DNA of 64,000 nt from Streptomyces dysideae. GTDB taxonomy: Bacteria > Actinomycetota > Actinomycetes > Streptomycetales > Streptomycetaceae. Positions 28,127 to 35,196 of this stretch are shown in pieces. The DNA is taken from positions 407,443 to 471,442 of the forward strand of contig NZ_KQ949075.1 of assembly GCF_001514305.1 (NCBI RefSeq), in the 5' to 3' direction. The notes below the pieces were generated by a model that saw only the letters and a program-made list of their open reading frames with translations, had not been told where the DNA came from and did not search any database. Each line of letters opens with the position of its first letter. Position 1 is the stretch's first letter. Made by a program: the position numbers and the translations under genes.

Positions 28127-28536
28127 GGACGCGACTCCTCCGGAACGACGGCCGTGGCCGTGATCTCCACCAACTGCCCCGTGTACCCCAGGCAGGCCAC
28201 TCCGAGCAGCGTCGACGAGTGCGGACCGGCACTGAGCCCGGACGCCTCGACGACATCCCAGACGGCGGACAGCACCGCGGTCTCACTGCTCACGACGTAC
28301 ACGTCGGTGTACAGGACGTGCCCCAAGCCGCTGCCGACCGCCCGCAGTTGCTCCTCAAGGTTGGCGATCACCTGCTCGGCCTGCCGTACGGGATCCCCCG
28401 CCCCGACGAGGTTCCCCTCGGCGTCGAGCGGCACGGCCCCGGCGAGGAAGGCGAGCTTGGTGCCGGCCTCGACGACGGAGGCGTGGGAGTACGTGGGCGG
28501 AGGGAAGAGGGCGGGGGTGGTCACGCGACGGATCAC
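28123..28536 (-). CDS. RidA/YjgF family protein
   Basis: A 137-residue RidA-like protein, a family that hydrolyses reactive enamine/imine intermediates to ketoacids plus ammonia. Seen: YSHASVVEAGTKLAFLAGAV, the DPVRQAEQVIANLEEQLRAVG helix and the end GQLVEITATAVVPE. The usual catalytic Arg of the RidA subfamily is not evident, so it may be one of the divergent Rid groups. The GTG at 28536 is preceded by AGGAG; the frame extends upstream to 28605 without signals. First gene of an operon with the GNAT gene. Confidence 0.85.
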   Translation of the reverse strand: MIRRVTTPALFPPPTYSHASVVEAGTKLAFLAGAVPLDAEGNLVGAGDPVRQAEQVIANLEEQLRAVGSGLGHVLYTDVYVVSSETAVLSAVWDVVEASGLSAGPHSSTLLGVACLGYTGQLVEITATAVVPEESRP

Positions 28537-28653
28537 GAGGGCGGACTCCTGGGGCGGCGTGGCGGACAACCTCCTGATCATCCGTGCCCGCGCCGGTGTC
28601 CGCATCCGAATTCCTCCGGACCGGCGCTCCGGGCTTGGTATGTCATCCCTGTG

Positions 28654-29340
28654 TCAACCCCGGGGCGGACCGTACTCCCGTTCGCGCAGCTGCCGTTCGC
28701 ACTCCTGCGCAAGCTCGGGGTACGCCTCCGCGATGGCCGCGTGGACCCGGCGCCGCAGCAGCTCCTCGGCCGCCGCGCGCCCGGTGCTGCCGTGCAACTC
28801 GGCGAGGAGCTCGTCGTAGCGGGTCAGCCGATGGCGCAGGTAGTCGACCTGCCATCGCTCCAGCGCACCCGGCTCAGCACTCGCGACGGTGGCCGGCGCC
28901 GCCACATGCCCCCGGCGCCAGGACGCCCGTTCCTCGTCCCGGCGATTGCGGTGCTCGACCGCCAGCGCCGCCAGCTCGCGCGGGGCCAGCCGCGGCATGT
29001 CGACGGGCTCCGCCGCGATTCTTGCCAGGACCGCGCGCCGCCTGCGCAGCGCGGCGGCCCGCGCCCCGGCGGACCGGCGCGCGGCAGCGGCCGCCACGGC
29101 CCGGAACTCCTCGCTCCGCTCGGCGGCCTCGACTCGCTCGACGAGGTAGAGACGGGTCTTCGGGGCGGTGGGGAAGTGCGGGTCGCTGCGCATCAGATCG
29201 GGTTCACCAAGCAGTTGGCGCACCATCGCGGGGGTCCAGCCACGGGCGCGCAGTCCGGCGGCCGAGAGGTGAGTGCGCGGCGGTCCCTGCGCGCCGGCAT
29301 CGCCCTGGCCCTCGTGGTTCCCCTCGTACGGCGTCATCAC
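28654..29340 (-). CDS. Uncharacterised helical protein under a damage-type promoter
   Basis: A 228-residue charged, almost entirely alpha-helical protein. The first 60 residues resemble a winged-helix/DNA-binding-like element (LRARGWTPAMVRQLLGEPDL...TRLYLVERVEAAE), followed by coiled-coil-like helices rich in Ala, Arg and Glu (RRSAGARAAALRRRRAVLA). Similar N-terminal elements occur in many uncharacterised actinobacterial proteins. No enzyme motif. The start is GTG at 29340 (or ATG three bases later) after CGGGGG. Its promoter (29374-29396) matches the LexA-independent damage element, so induction by DNA damage is predicted. Confidence 0.65.
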   Translation of the reverse strand: MMTPYEGNHEGQGDAGAQGPPRTHLSAAGLRARGWTPAMVRQLLGEPDLMRSDPHFPTAPKTRLYLVERVEAAERSEEFRAVAAAAARRSAGARAAALRRRRAVLARIAAEPVDMPRLAPRELAALAVEHRNRRDEERASWRRGHVAAPATVASAEPGALERWQVDYLRHRLTRYDELLAELHGSTGRAAAEELLRRRVHAAIAEAYPELAQECERQLREREYGPPRG

Positions 29341-29373
29341 AATCCCCCGTCGTTACGCTGAGTGACGAGTTCA

Positions 29374-29396
29374 TTGATAACGCGTGCCACTGACAA
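29374..29396 (-). promoter_or_regulatory. RecA-NDp/PafBC-type promoter of the 28654-29340 gene
   Basis: On the minus strand TTGTCAGTG (29396-29388), 8 bases, TATCAA (29379-29374). The upstream part is a full match; the -10 ends in A rather than T. It lies 34 bases before the start codon. Confidence 0.6.
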
Positions 29397-29458
29397 TGGC
29401 CCTCAAGCAGCCGGAAGGAGCTGCCCCCGATCGAGGCGTCTCTCAACTCCCGGAACCG

Positions 29459-30067
29459 TCAGGACCCCTCTGACCTGCGGGGGGGGTGCCCCGTTCCGGG
29501 CGACCGTGGCGACCGGGGTGCCGGGAGGTCGATCAGGTCGCTGACGCCTGCCACTTCCTGCAGGGTCCGGGCCAGCGACACCAGTGACTGGCGTACGGCC
29601 GTGATCTCGGCGCGCAGGGCCTCGGCGTGCTCCCACGCCCGCTCGTACGCCACGGGATCGCGTCCCGTCGGACGCTGCGACTCGTACGCGGACAGTCGGG
29701 GATGCCACTGTGAGAGGAGCGGCCGCAGGACACGGTTGAGGACCGTGACCGCGAGGACGCCGAAGCTGACGTGGCCGGGGGCCAGGGGCGGGGCTATGTC
29801 GGGGCCGTAGCGGCGGAGGATCTCGCGGGTGGTCCCGAAGAAGGTGTACAGGGACGACAACGCCTCGCGGAGGAAGCCCTCCTCGGGATCGAGCTCCTCG
29901 ACGGACACGCGCGTGACCAGCTCCAGGTACAGCTCCCAGGCCGCGCTGCGCTCCGCGTCGGCCGGTTCCCAGGTGCCCGATATCTCGCCGACGAACGGAA
30001 TCGTCAGCTTCGCCGTGACCTGCGCCGGACCGCCCGGTCCACGCCGCCTGCGCTGTCTGCGTGCCAT
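29459..30067 (-). CDS. Stand-alone copy of the TIR-NTPase C-terminal domain
   Basis: A 202-residue soluble helical protein of no family I recognise. Residues about 43-175 align with the C-terminal domain of the divergent TIR-NTPase (30106-31995): shared signatures are ELVTRVSVEEL/ELVTRIGVQEL, LREALSSL/LREALTSL, NRVLRPLLSQWHPRLSAYE/NDVIRPFTSRWHPLLAAYE and a final helix with AEALRAEITAVR/AEPMRTELAALR. The N-terminus is very basic (ARRQRRRRG) and the C-terminus proline-rich. Start: ATG at 30067 with GGGGAGGG five bases away. Only 38 bases separate the two divergent genes, so they likely share regulation and may interact through the shared domain. Confidence 0.75.
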   Translation of the reverse strand: MARRQRRRRGPGGPAQVTAKLTIPFVGEISGTWEPADAERSAAWELYLELVTRVSVEELDPEEGFLREALSSLYTFFGTTREILRRYGPDIAPPLAPGHVSFGVLAVTVLNRVLRPLLSQWHPRLSAYESQRPTGRDPVAYERAWEHAEALRAEITAVRQSLVSLARTLQEVAGVSDLIDLPAPRSPRSPGTGHPPRRSEGS

Positions 30068-30105
30068 GATCGCCCTCCCCGGTACCCACAGTAGGGTAAG
30101 TCGCC

Positions 30106-31995
30106 GTGTGGGACGTCTTCCTCAGCTACAGCCGCGGTGATGTGGAGCGGGTCCGTCCGCTCGCGCGTGCGCTGCGCGACGGCGGGCTCGAGGTGTTCAC
30201 GGACGAGACCGGAGTCGCGTCCTTCGCCGGCATCAGCGACACCATCCGCCGCGAACTGGCCCGCTCCAAGGCCCTGCTGGCGTTCTACTCCACCGGCTAC
30301 CCCGAACGCGAGGCCTGCCAGTGGGAGCTGACCACCGCGTATCTGGCGGGACTTGGGGAGGGCGACCCGCGCCGCCGCGTCATGGTCGTCAACCCGGAGC
30401 CGGGGACCGGCCACATCCACCCCGTCGAACTGCGTGACGCGCGGCACGCCTCCGCCGACGACCTGGCCGCCCTCGTGGCCGACGTCCACGCGCACGTGGC
30501 GCGGCTCACCGGCCCGGTCACCGTCCAGGAGCGGGACGTACGCCGCCGTCCCCCGGGCGCGCCGCGACCGCGCCCCGACTTCCTCGGCCGCCTCTCCGAG
30601 CTCTGGCAGGTGCACTCCGCCCTGCACGCCCACGCCGCACCCCTCGTCACCGGCCGCGCCGCCGCCCACGCCGTGCAGATCCGCGGCATGGCGGGCATCG
30701 GCAAGACCGCGCTCGCCCAGGAGTACGCCGTCCGCTTCGGGGCCGCCTACCCGGGCGGCGTCTTCTGGCTGGACGGGCAGGCGTACGACGACGCCCTCCG
30801 GGCCACCGCCGGTGACGTCGGCGAACCGTTCCTCTGGATCGTCGACGGCGTCCCCACCGGTCGGCTCACCGCGCGCGAGATCGCGGCGATGGCCGCCCCG
30901 CACCCCCAGGGCCACACCCTCTTCACCCTCCGCAGCCGCGCCTACGACGGACTTGGCACACCGGTCGACCTGGGACCCCTCGACGCGCCCCACGCCCGCG
31001 TGCTCGTCGGCGGCGACGACGCGCTGGCCGAGGCGGTCGACGGGCACCCGCTCGCCCTGGCCCTCCTCGGCCGTGCCGTCCGCGCCGGACACCAGCCGTC
31101 CGCCCTCTACGGCCGCCTGCACGCCCGCGGCGCCTCCCTCCTCGACGCGCTGGCCGACGAGGACGTGACGGGCGCCCACGCGCGCGACGCCGACACGACG
31201 AACGCCGCCGACGTACTGCGCTGCGCGGCCGCCCTGCACCCCCTGCCGCTGACCGTCGAGGACGCCGAGCGCGTGCTGGCCGCCGCCGACCGGGTGCCGA
31301 GAGCGGTCGCCCACCGGCGTGCCGACGACGGCGTCGCCGAACTCCGCGTCCGCAGCCTGCTCGCGCCCCACGCCGACGGCAGCTGGTACCTCCACCCGGT
31401 CACCCTGCACGCCTGGCATCACCACGACCCGGCCCCCGCCCGCACCGAGGCGCTGCGGCACGCTGCCCTGCGTACCCTGTGCGGCCGCCGCGACCCGGTT
31501 ACGCTGGCCTTCCCCGGTAGCCGGAGGGAGGCTCCCATGGCAGCACCCAGCGAGTCGGAACGGATGGCCGCCTTCGACATCCAGGTCGAGCTGGTCACCC
31601 GCATCGGGGTGCAGGAACTGGCACCGGGCACGGGCAGCCTGCGCGAGGCGCTGACGTCCCTGAAGTCGCTGATCGACTTCACGCGGGCGACGCTGCACAC
31701 ATACAGCGTCGGACTGGAGCGGGGCGCGGAGACGGGTACACCGACGGTGCAGAGCCTGGCGTACACCCTGATCAACGACGTCATCCGCCCGTTCACCAGC
31801 CGCTGGCACCCCCTCCTCGCCGCCTACGAGGCCCGCTGCCCGGCGGACGTCGCCGCGCCCGACCACGAGGCGGTGTGGCCGGAGGCGGAGCCGATGCGTA
31901 CCGAACTGGCCGCCCTGCGTGAGCCGTTGCGGCGGATCGCCGAAGGGCTGGGCGGAATCTCCGGGGCGGACTTCGGGGTGGCGGCGACGAGCTGA
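30106..31995 (+). CDS. TIR domain-NTPase fused to a repeated C-terminal domain
   Basis: A 629-residue protein. Residues 1-140: TIR domain (WDVFLSYSRGD; EACQWELTTAYLAG with Glu at the position of the TIR NADase catalytic residue). Residues about 165-480: NB-ARC/STAND-like NTPase (P-loop GMAGIGKTALA, Walker B-like FLWIVDGVP, GHPLALALLGRAV as the GxPLAL motif, then winged-helix-like region). Residues about 478-629: the domain found alone in the divergent neighbour. This is the architecture of nucleotide-regulated immune or signalling receptors. GTG start at 30106 after GTAGGGT, probably leaderless. An internal ATG at 31537 has its own strong ribosome site. Confidence 0.85.
   Translation: MWDVFLSYSRGDVERVRPLARALRDGGLEVFTDETGVASFAGISDTIRRELARSKALLAFYSTGYPEREACQWELTTAYLAGLGEGDPRRRVMVVNPEPGTGHIHPVELRDARHASADDLAALVADVHAHVARLTGPVTVQERDVRRRPPGAPRPRPDFLGRLSELWQVHSALHAHAAPLVTGRAAAHAVQIRGMAGIGKTALAQEYAVRFGAAYPGGVFWLDGQAYDDALRATAGDVGEPFLWIVDGVPTGRLTAREIAAMAAPHPQGHTLFTLRSRAYDGLGTPVDLGPLDAPHARVLVGGDDALAEAVDGHPLALALLGRAVRAGHQPSALYGRLHARGASLLDALADEDVTGAHARDADTTNAADVLRCAAALHPLPLTVEDAERVLAAADRVPRAVAHRRADDGVAELRVRSLLAPHADGSWYLHPVTLHAWHHHDPAPARTEALRHAALRTLCGRRDPVTLAFPGSRREAPMAAPSESERMAAFDIQVELVTRIGVQELAPGTGSLREALTSLKSLIDFTRATLHTYSVGLERGAETGTPTVQSLAYTLINDVIRPFTSRWHPLLAAYEARCPADVAAPDHEAVWPEAEPMRTELAALREPLRRIAEGLGGISGADFGVAATS
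31521..31539 (+). promoter_or_regulatory. Internal ribosome site and in-frame ATG
   Basis: GGAGGGAGG (31523-31531) precedes ATG at 31537, codon 478 of the TIR-NTPase gene, exactly at the start of its C-terminal domain. It could yield a separate 152-residue domain-only protein. Confidence 0.5.
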
Positions 31996-32040
31996 GGTAT
32001 GAGGTACCGGGACCCAATTGCGGAGAGGCAAGGATCACGG

Positions 32041-32512
32041 CTGCCTACGCTGCATCCCACACCCCCGCCAGCGACTGGGACCTGGCCGTCGACTACCGCG
32101 GCTCCTTCGACCCCGCTGACCTCCGCGCCGTCGGCTGGGAGGGCGAGGTGTCGGAAGTCGGCGGCTGGGGTGGCGGCGTCTTCAACGGGGGTGCGTGGTG
32201 GAGCCGCTGATGTTCCATCTCGCCGGGATTCCCAGCTACTTGGTCGTGGTCGAGCCGGCGGTCAACCAGGTGCTGCGGGGCGAGCTGCCACGGCCGGTGG
32301 GCTATCCGGAGAAGCTGGGCGTCCCCGCCGCCGAGCGCTGACGGGACGGCCCTGGCCACGCTCGCGTACGCGAAGGCCAACCATGCACCGGCCGGACGGC
32401 GGATGAGAAGCGGTTGTTGGAGCGGGCGGGGCTGCGCGAAGGCGACGGGATCATCAGCGGGTTGCGAACGGACCCGAAGGCAAGAATTAATCGTTCGGCC
32501 GGGCGGGATTGA
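32041..32512 (+). pseudogene. Decayed nucleotidyltransferase gene
   Basis: Fragments of a MNT-type nucleotidyltransferase are recognisable in shifting frames: SDWDLAVDYRGSFDP and VGGWGGGVFNGGAW (the catalytic DWD metal motif region) end at TGA 32210; PLMFHLAGIPSYLVVVE and VLRGELPRPVGYPEKL in the next frame end at TGA 32341; ATLAYAKANHAPAGR lies in a third; EKRLLERAGLREGDGI follows after another shift. The start codon region, the segment after the catalytic strand and the block before EKRLLERAG are missing. It must be non-functional. Related intact genes occur in RNA-repair contexts. Confidence 0.75.
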
Positions 32513-32531
32513 CGCTGCTAGCGTTCCTGAC

Positions 32532-33263
32532 GTGGCGAAACTCAATCAGATCATCGCAGTTGAGAAGGGCATCAAGTCCAAGGCGCACCAGGACCTGACG
32601 GCCGCTCACCACGGGTTGCAGAAGCCCGCGTTGCTGGCCGGAATCTCACGTACGTACCAGCCGAAGGACGAGGAGGGCGAGCAGCTGCCGCCCGAGTCGA
32701 CGCGGGTGCAGGTGAAGGCCGAGGACGTGCTGCGGGAGACCGCGGCGACCCTGACGCGGCTCTTCGACGTGACCGCCACCAAGGACTGGGCCAACTGCAC
32801 CGCCCGTGCGGACGTGGAGGTGGACGGGCGTGTGCTGATCGCTGACACTCCCGTGTCCTACCTGCTCTTCCTCGAGAAGCAGCTCGTCGATCTCAACACC
32901 TTCGTACGGAAGTTGCCCGTCCTCGACGCCTCCGAGTCGTGGATGCAGGACCCGTCCACCGACGCGTGGAAGACCGAGCCGGTGCGGACGCTGCGTACCA
33001 AGAAGGTGCCCCGGAACCATGTGAAGGCCGAGGCGACCGACAAGCACCCGGCCCAGGTCGAGGTCTACTACGAGGACATCCCGGTCGGGTACTGGACGAC
33101 CGTGAAGTTCTCCGGAGCACTTCCGGCGCGCCGGGTCAACGAACTCCTCGACCGGGTCGAGAAGTTGCAGCAGGCCGTGAAGTTCGCCCGGGAGGAGGCG
33201 AACGGCACCGAGGTCGTCGACCAGCGGGTCGGGGACGCCGTGTTCGGCTACCTGTTCGGGTAA
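32532..33263 (+). CDS. DUF7873 family protein
   Basis: A 243-residue soluble protein which I recognise as the DUF7873 family of actinobacteria: AKLNQIIAVEKGIKSKAHQD at the start, GISRTYQPKDEEGEQLPPES, RLFDVTATKDWANC, YLLFLEKQLVDLNTFVRKLP, KVPRNHVKAEATDKHPAQVE and the end VGDAVFGYLFG. It has many Lys/Asp and no membrane segment; the family has no assigned function. The GTG at 32532 has no ribosome site and lies just after TAGCGT, so it is probably leaderless. Directly downstream is a structured region and a tRNA-like RNA; I infer that protein and RNA work together. Confidence 0.8.
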   Translation: MAKLNQIIAVEKGIKSKAHQDLTAAHHGLQKPALLAGISRTYQPKDEEGEQLPPESTRVQVKAEDVLRETAATLTRLFDVTATKDWANCTARADVEVDGRVLIADTPVSYLLFLEKQLVDLNTFVRKLPVLDASESWMQDPSTDAWKTEPVRTLRTKKVPRNHVKAEATDKHPAQVEVYYEDIPVGYWTTVKFSGALPARRVNELLDRVEKLQQAVKFAREEANGTEVVDQRVGDAVFGYLFG

Positions 33264-33431
33264 CACTCGCAGTAGTCGGATAGTCTCGAAGACTCCCCGG
33301 CCCAGGTGGCCGGGGTGCGCGAGGAGCGCAAGCTGAAGCTGAAGTTCGTCGTGATCAACGCGGCACAGACCGCGGTCAATCTCAGACTCTCGCTCCAGAC
33401 TCAGCATTCGCCGCCGATCGCCGGATCGACC
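33264..33431 (+). other. Structured region between DUF7873 and the tRNA-like RNA
   Basis: This segment can form several hairpins: AGTCTCGAAGACT (about 33281-33294), an 8-bp stem CCCCGGCC-CAGGT-GGCCGGGG (33295-33315), GCGC-GAGGA-GCGC and CGCGG-CACAGA-CCGCG. A short open frame (VREERKLKLKFVVINAAQ...) overlaps it but has no start signal and continues through the tRNA-like element. It may be part of the same transcript as the ncRNA, or contain the DUF7873 terminator. Confidence 0.45.
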
Positions 33432-33539
33432 GGGCTCAGGCCCCAGGACGTCGAAATGCCGGTTCAAGTCCGGCCCGCACAGCTCGATGTGCGGTGGTCC
33501 AAAGGCAGGACGCGACGACATTACGACTGACCTGAGCCC
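33432..33539 (+). ncRNA. Y-RNA-like permuted tRNA mimic
   Basis: A complete tRNA-like fold in permuted order. Terminal stem GGGCTCAGG (33432-33440)/CCTGAGCCC (33531-33539), 9 perfect pairs. Internal loop of 8 and 13 bases. Five-pair stem CGTCG (33449-33453)/CGACG (33513-33517) in the anticodon-stem position. Four-base linker. T-arm GCCGG-TTCAAGT-CCGGC (33458-33474) with the canonical T-loop. Acceptor-like stem CCGCAC (33475-33480)/GTGCGG (33489-33494) closed by an 8-base loop instead of free ends. Linker TG as tRNA positions 8-9. D-arm GTCC-AAAGGCA-GGAC (33497-33511) with GG in the loop. This is the topology of bacterial Y RNAs (YrlA type). No Ro60 gene is nearby. Confidence 0.75.
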
Positions 33540-33540
33540 T

Positions 33541-33833
33541 CAAGCGTGCCGGCGTGCGACATGGGCGGCATCACAGGGCCCGGGGGCAGGCTACGCCCTC
33601 GGGCCCGCTTCCAAGAACCCACCCTGGCTTGGACCCCACAGTCCACAGCCCGGCCACCCTCGCCTGGCCGGTCCAGGTTCCAGGTACCGAGGAGCATGTC
33701 GGGCCCCTTCCAGAAGCCGTACGACGAGCGGTGGTCAGGCCAGAGTGCACGTGCCCGCGCCGCCTGGACAGAGCCGCGCCGGGATGCGTGGTTCGCCCCC
33801 TCCGAGGGCACGACCGCGTCGTACGGTGCGTGC
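33541..33833. other. Intergenic segment before the amidohydrolase
   Basis: About 290 bases with no gene I can support. It contains a hairpin-prone stretch GGGCCCGGGGGCAGGC...GCCCTCGGGCCC (about 33577-33609) that could end the upstream transcript, and GTACGGT (33822-33828) placed 6 bases before the next ATG as a likely -10. Confidence 0.4.
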
Positions 33834-35186
33834 ATGACGCCTTCTCCCGCAGGTCTCATCATCACCCGGTGCACGGTTCTCACGCACGACGATCAAGAAC
33901 GGATCGGGTTCGCCGAGGATGCCGCCATCGTCGTGCGGGACGGGGTCGTCGACGCGGTGATCAGCAGCGCGGAGGCCGAGGACCTGCCCGCGACCGAGCG
34001 CCTCGAGGCGCGTGGCCAGGTCGCGATGCCGGGTCTGATCAACTGCCATACGCACGCCCCGATGGTCACCCTGCGCGGGGTCGCCGAGGACCTGCCCACC
34101 GAGGAGTGGTTCAACGACGTCGTCTGGCCCATCGAGTCCAACCTCACCGAGAAGGACGTGGAGTTGGGGGCGCGGCTCGCCTGCGCCGAGATGATCCGCG
34201 GGGGCGTCACCTGCTTCGCCGACCACTATTTCGCCATGGACGCGGTCGCCGCCGTCGTCGCCGAGTGCGGGATCCGGGCTCATCTCGGCGAGGCCTTCTT
34301 CTCCTCCCAGGGGCCCCAAGGGCGGGAGAAGTCCGCCGAGTTCGCGCTCCGGCACCGCGGCGGTGCCGACGGCCGTATCACCACCGCTCTCGCCCCGCAC
34401 GCCCCCTACACCGTCGACGACGCAGACCTCACCGCCACTGCCGAACTGGCCCGCGAGCACGGCCTGCCCGTCCACCTCCACGCCTCCGAGAACCGCGACC
34501 AGGCCGACACCAGCCTCGCCCGGCACGGCGTCACCCCCATCGAGGTCCTCCAGCGCACCGGAATCCTCGACACGGACGTCCTCATCGCCCACGGCACCGG
34601 CATCCTCGACCGCGACCTGCCCGTCCTGGCCGCCGCCACCGGCCGTGTCGCCGTCGCCAGCGCACCCCGCGGGTACCTCAAGTTCGCCTGGCCCACGACC
34701 ACCCCGGTCCGCGCCCTGCGTGACATCGGCATCCCCGTCGGACTCGCCACGGACGGCGCCGCCTCCAACAACTCCCTCGACGTGTGGGAGTCGATGGCGC
34801 TCACCTCCCTCATCCAGAAGTCGACCGAGGGTGATCCGCGCTGGCTGACGTCCCGTCAATCTCTGCACCACGCCACGCTGCAGAGCGCACGCGCCGTCGG
34901 TCTCGGTGACAGCATCGGCAGCATCGCACCGGGCCGCCGCGCCGACATCGTCCTCGTCGACCTCGCCGGCCCGCACACCCAGCCCGTCCACGACCTCGCC
35001 GCCACCCTCGTGCACAGCGCCCGTTCCTCCGACGTCCGCACGACCATCGTCGACGGGCGGATCCTGATGCGCGACCGCGAGCTGCTCACCCTCGACGTGC
35101 CCGCAGTCGTACGGGAGTTGGGGGAGCGCATGCCCGCCCTGCTGGACCGCAGCCACGGCAGGCGGATCCAGGACTACGACACATAG
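33834..35186 (+). CDS. Amidohydrolase (MTA/SAH deaminase-like)
   Basis: A 450-residue metal-dependent amidohydrolase of the 5'-methylthioadenosine/S-adenosylhomocysteine deaminase (MtaD/TrzN/AtzA) group. Metal ligands and catalytic residues are visible: PGLINCHTHAP, PVHLHASEN, LIAHGTGI and LATDGAASNNSLDVW; SIAPGRRADIVLVDL closes the small beta-sandwich domain. Expected reaction is hydrolytic deamination of an adenosine- or guanine-type compound; the substrate cannot be fixed. The ATG at 33834 follows TACGGT by 5 bases, so it is probably leaderless. The P450 gene follows 10 bases later and may be in the same transcript. Confidence 0.88.
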   Translation: MTPSPAGLIITRCTVLTHDDQERIGFAEDAAIVVRDGVVDAVISSAEAEDLPATERLEARGQVAMPGLINCHTHAPMVTLRGVAEDLPTEEWFNDVVWPIESNLTEKDVELGARLACAEMIRGGVTCFADHYFAMDAVAAVVAECGIRAHLGEAFFSSQGPQGREKSAEFALRHRGGADGRITTALAPHAPYTVDDADLTATAELAREHGLPVHLHASENRDQADTSLARHGVTPIEVLQRTGILDTDVLIAHGTGILDRDLPVLAAATGRVAVASAPRGYLKFAWPTTTPVRALRDIGIPVGLATDGAASNNSLDVWESMALTSLIQKSTEGDPRWLTSRQSLHHATLQSARAVGLGDSIGSIAPGRRADIVLVDLAGPHTQPVHDLAATLVHSARSSDVRTTIVDGRILMRDRELLTLDVPAVVRELGERMPALLDRSHGRRIQDYDT

Positions 35187-35196
35187 GCTGATCTCC

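Noticed and set aside
33449..33517. An ordinary tRNA gene
   Set aside because: The T-arm comes before the D-arm, the acceptor stem is closed by a loop, and there is no anticodon loop.
33306..33530. Short plus-strand frame (AGVREERKLKLKFVVINA...)
   Set aside because: No start signal and it runs through the perfectly paired tRNA-like element, which explains the sequence better; left as a note because its first 20 codons look protein-like.
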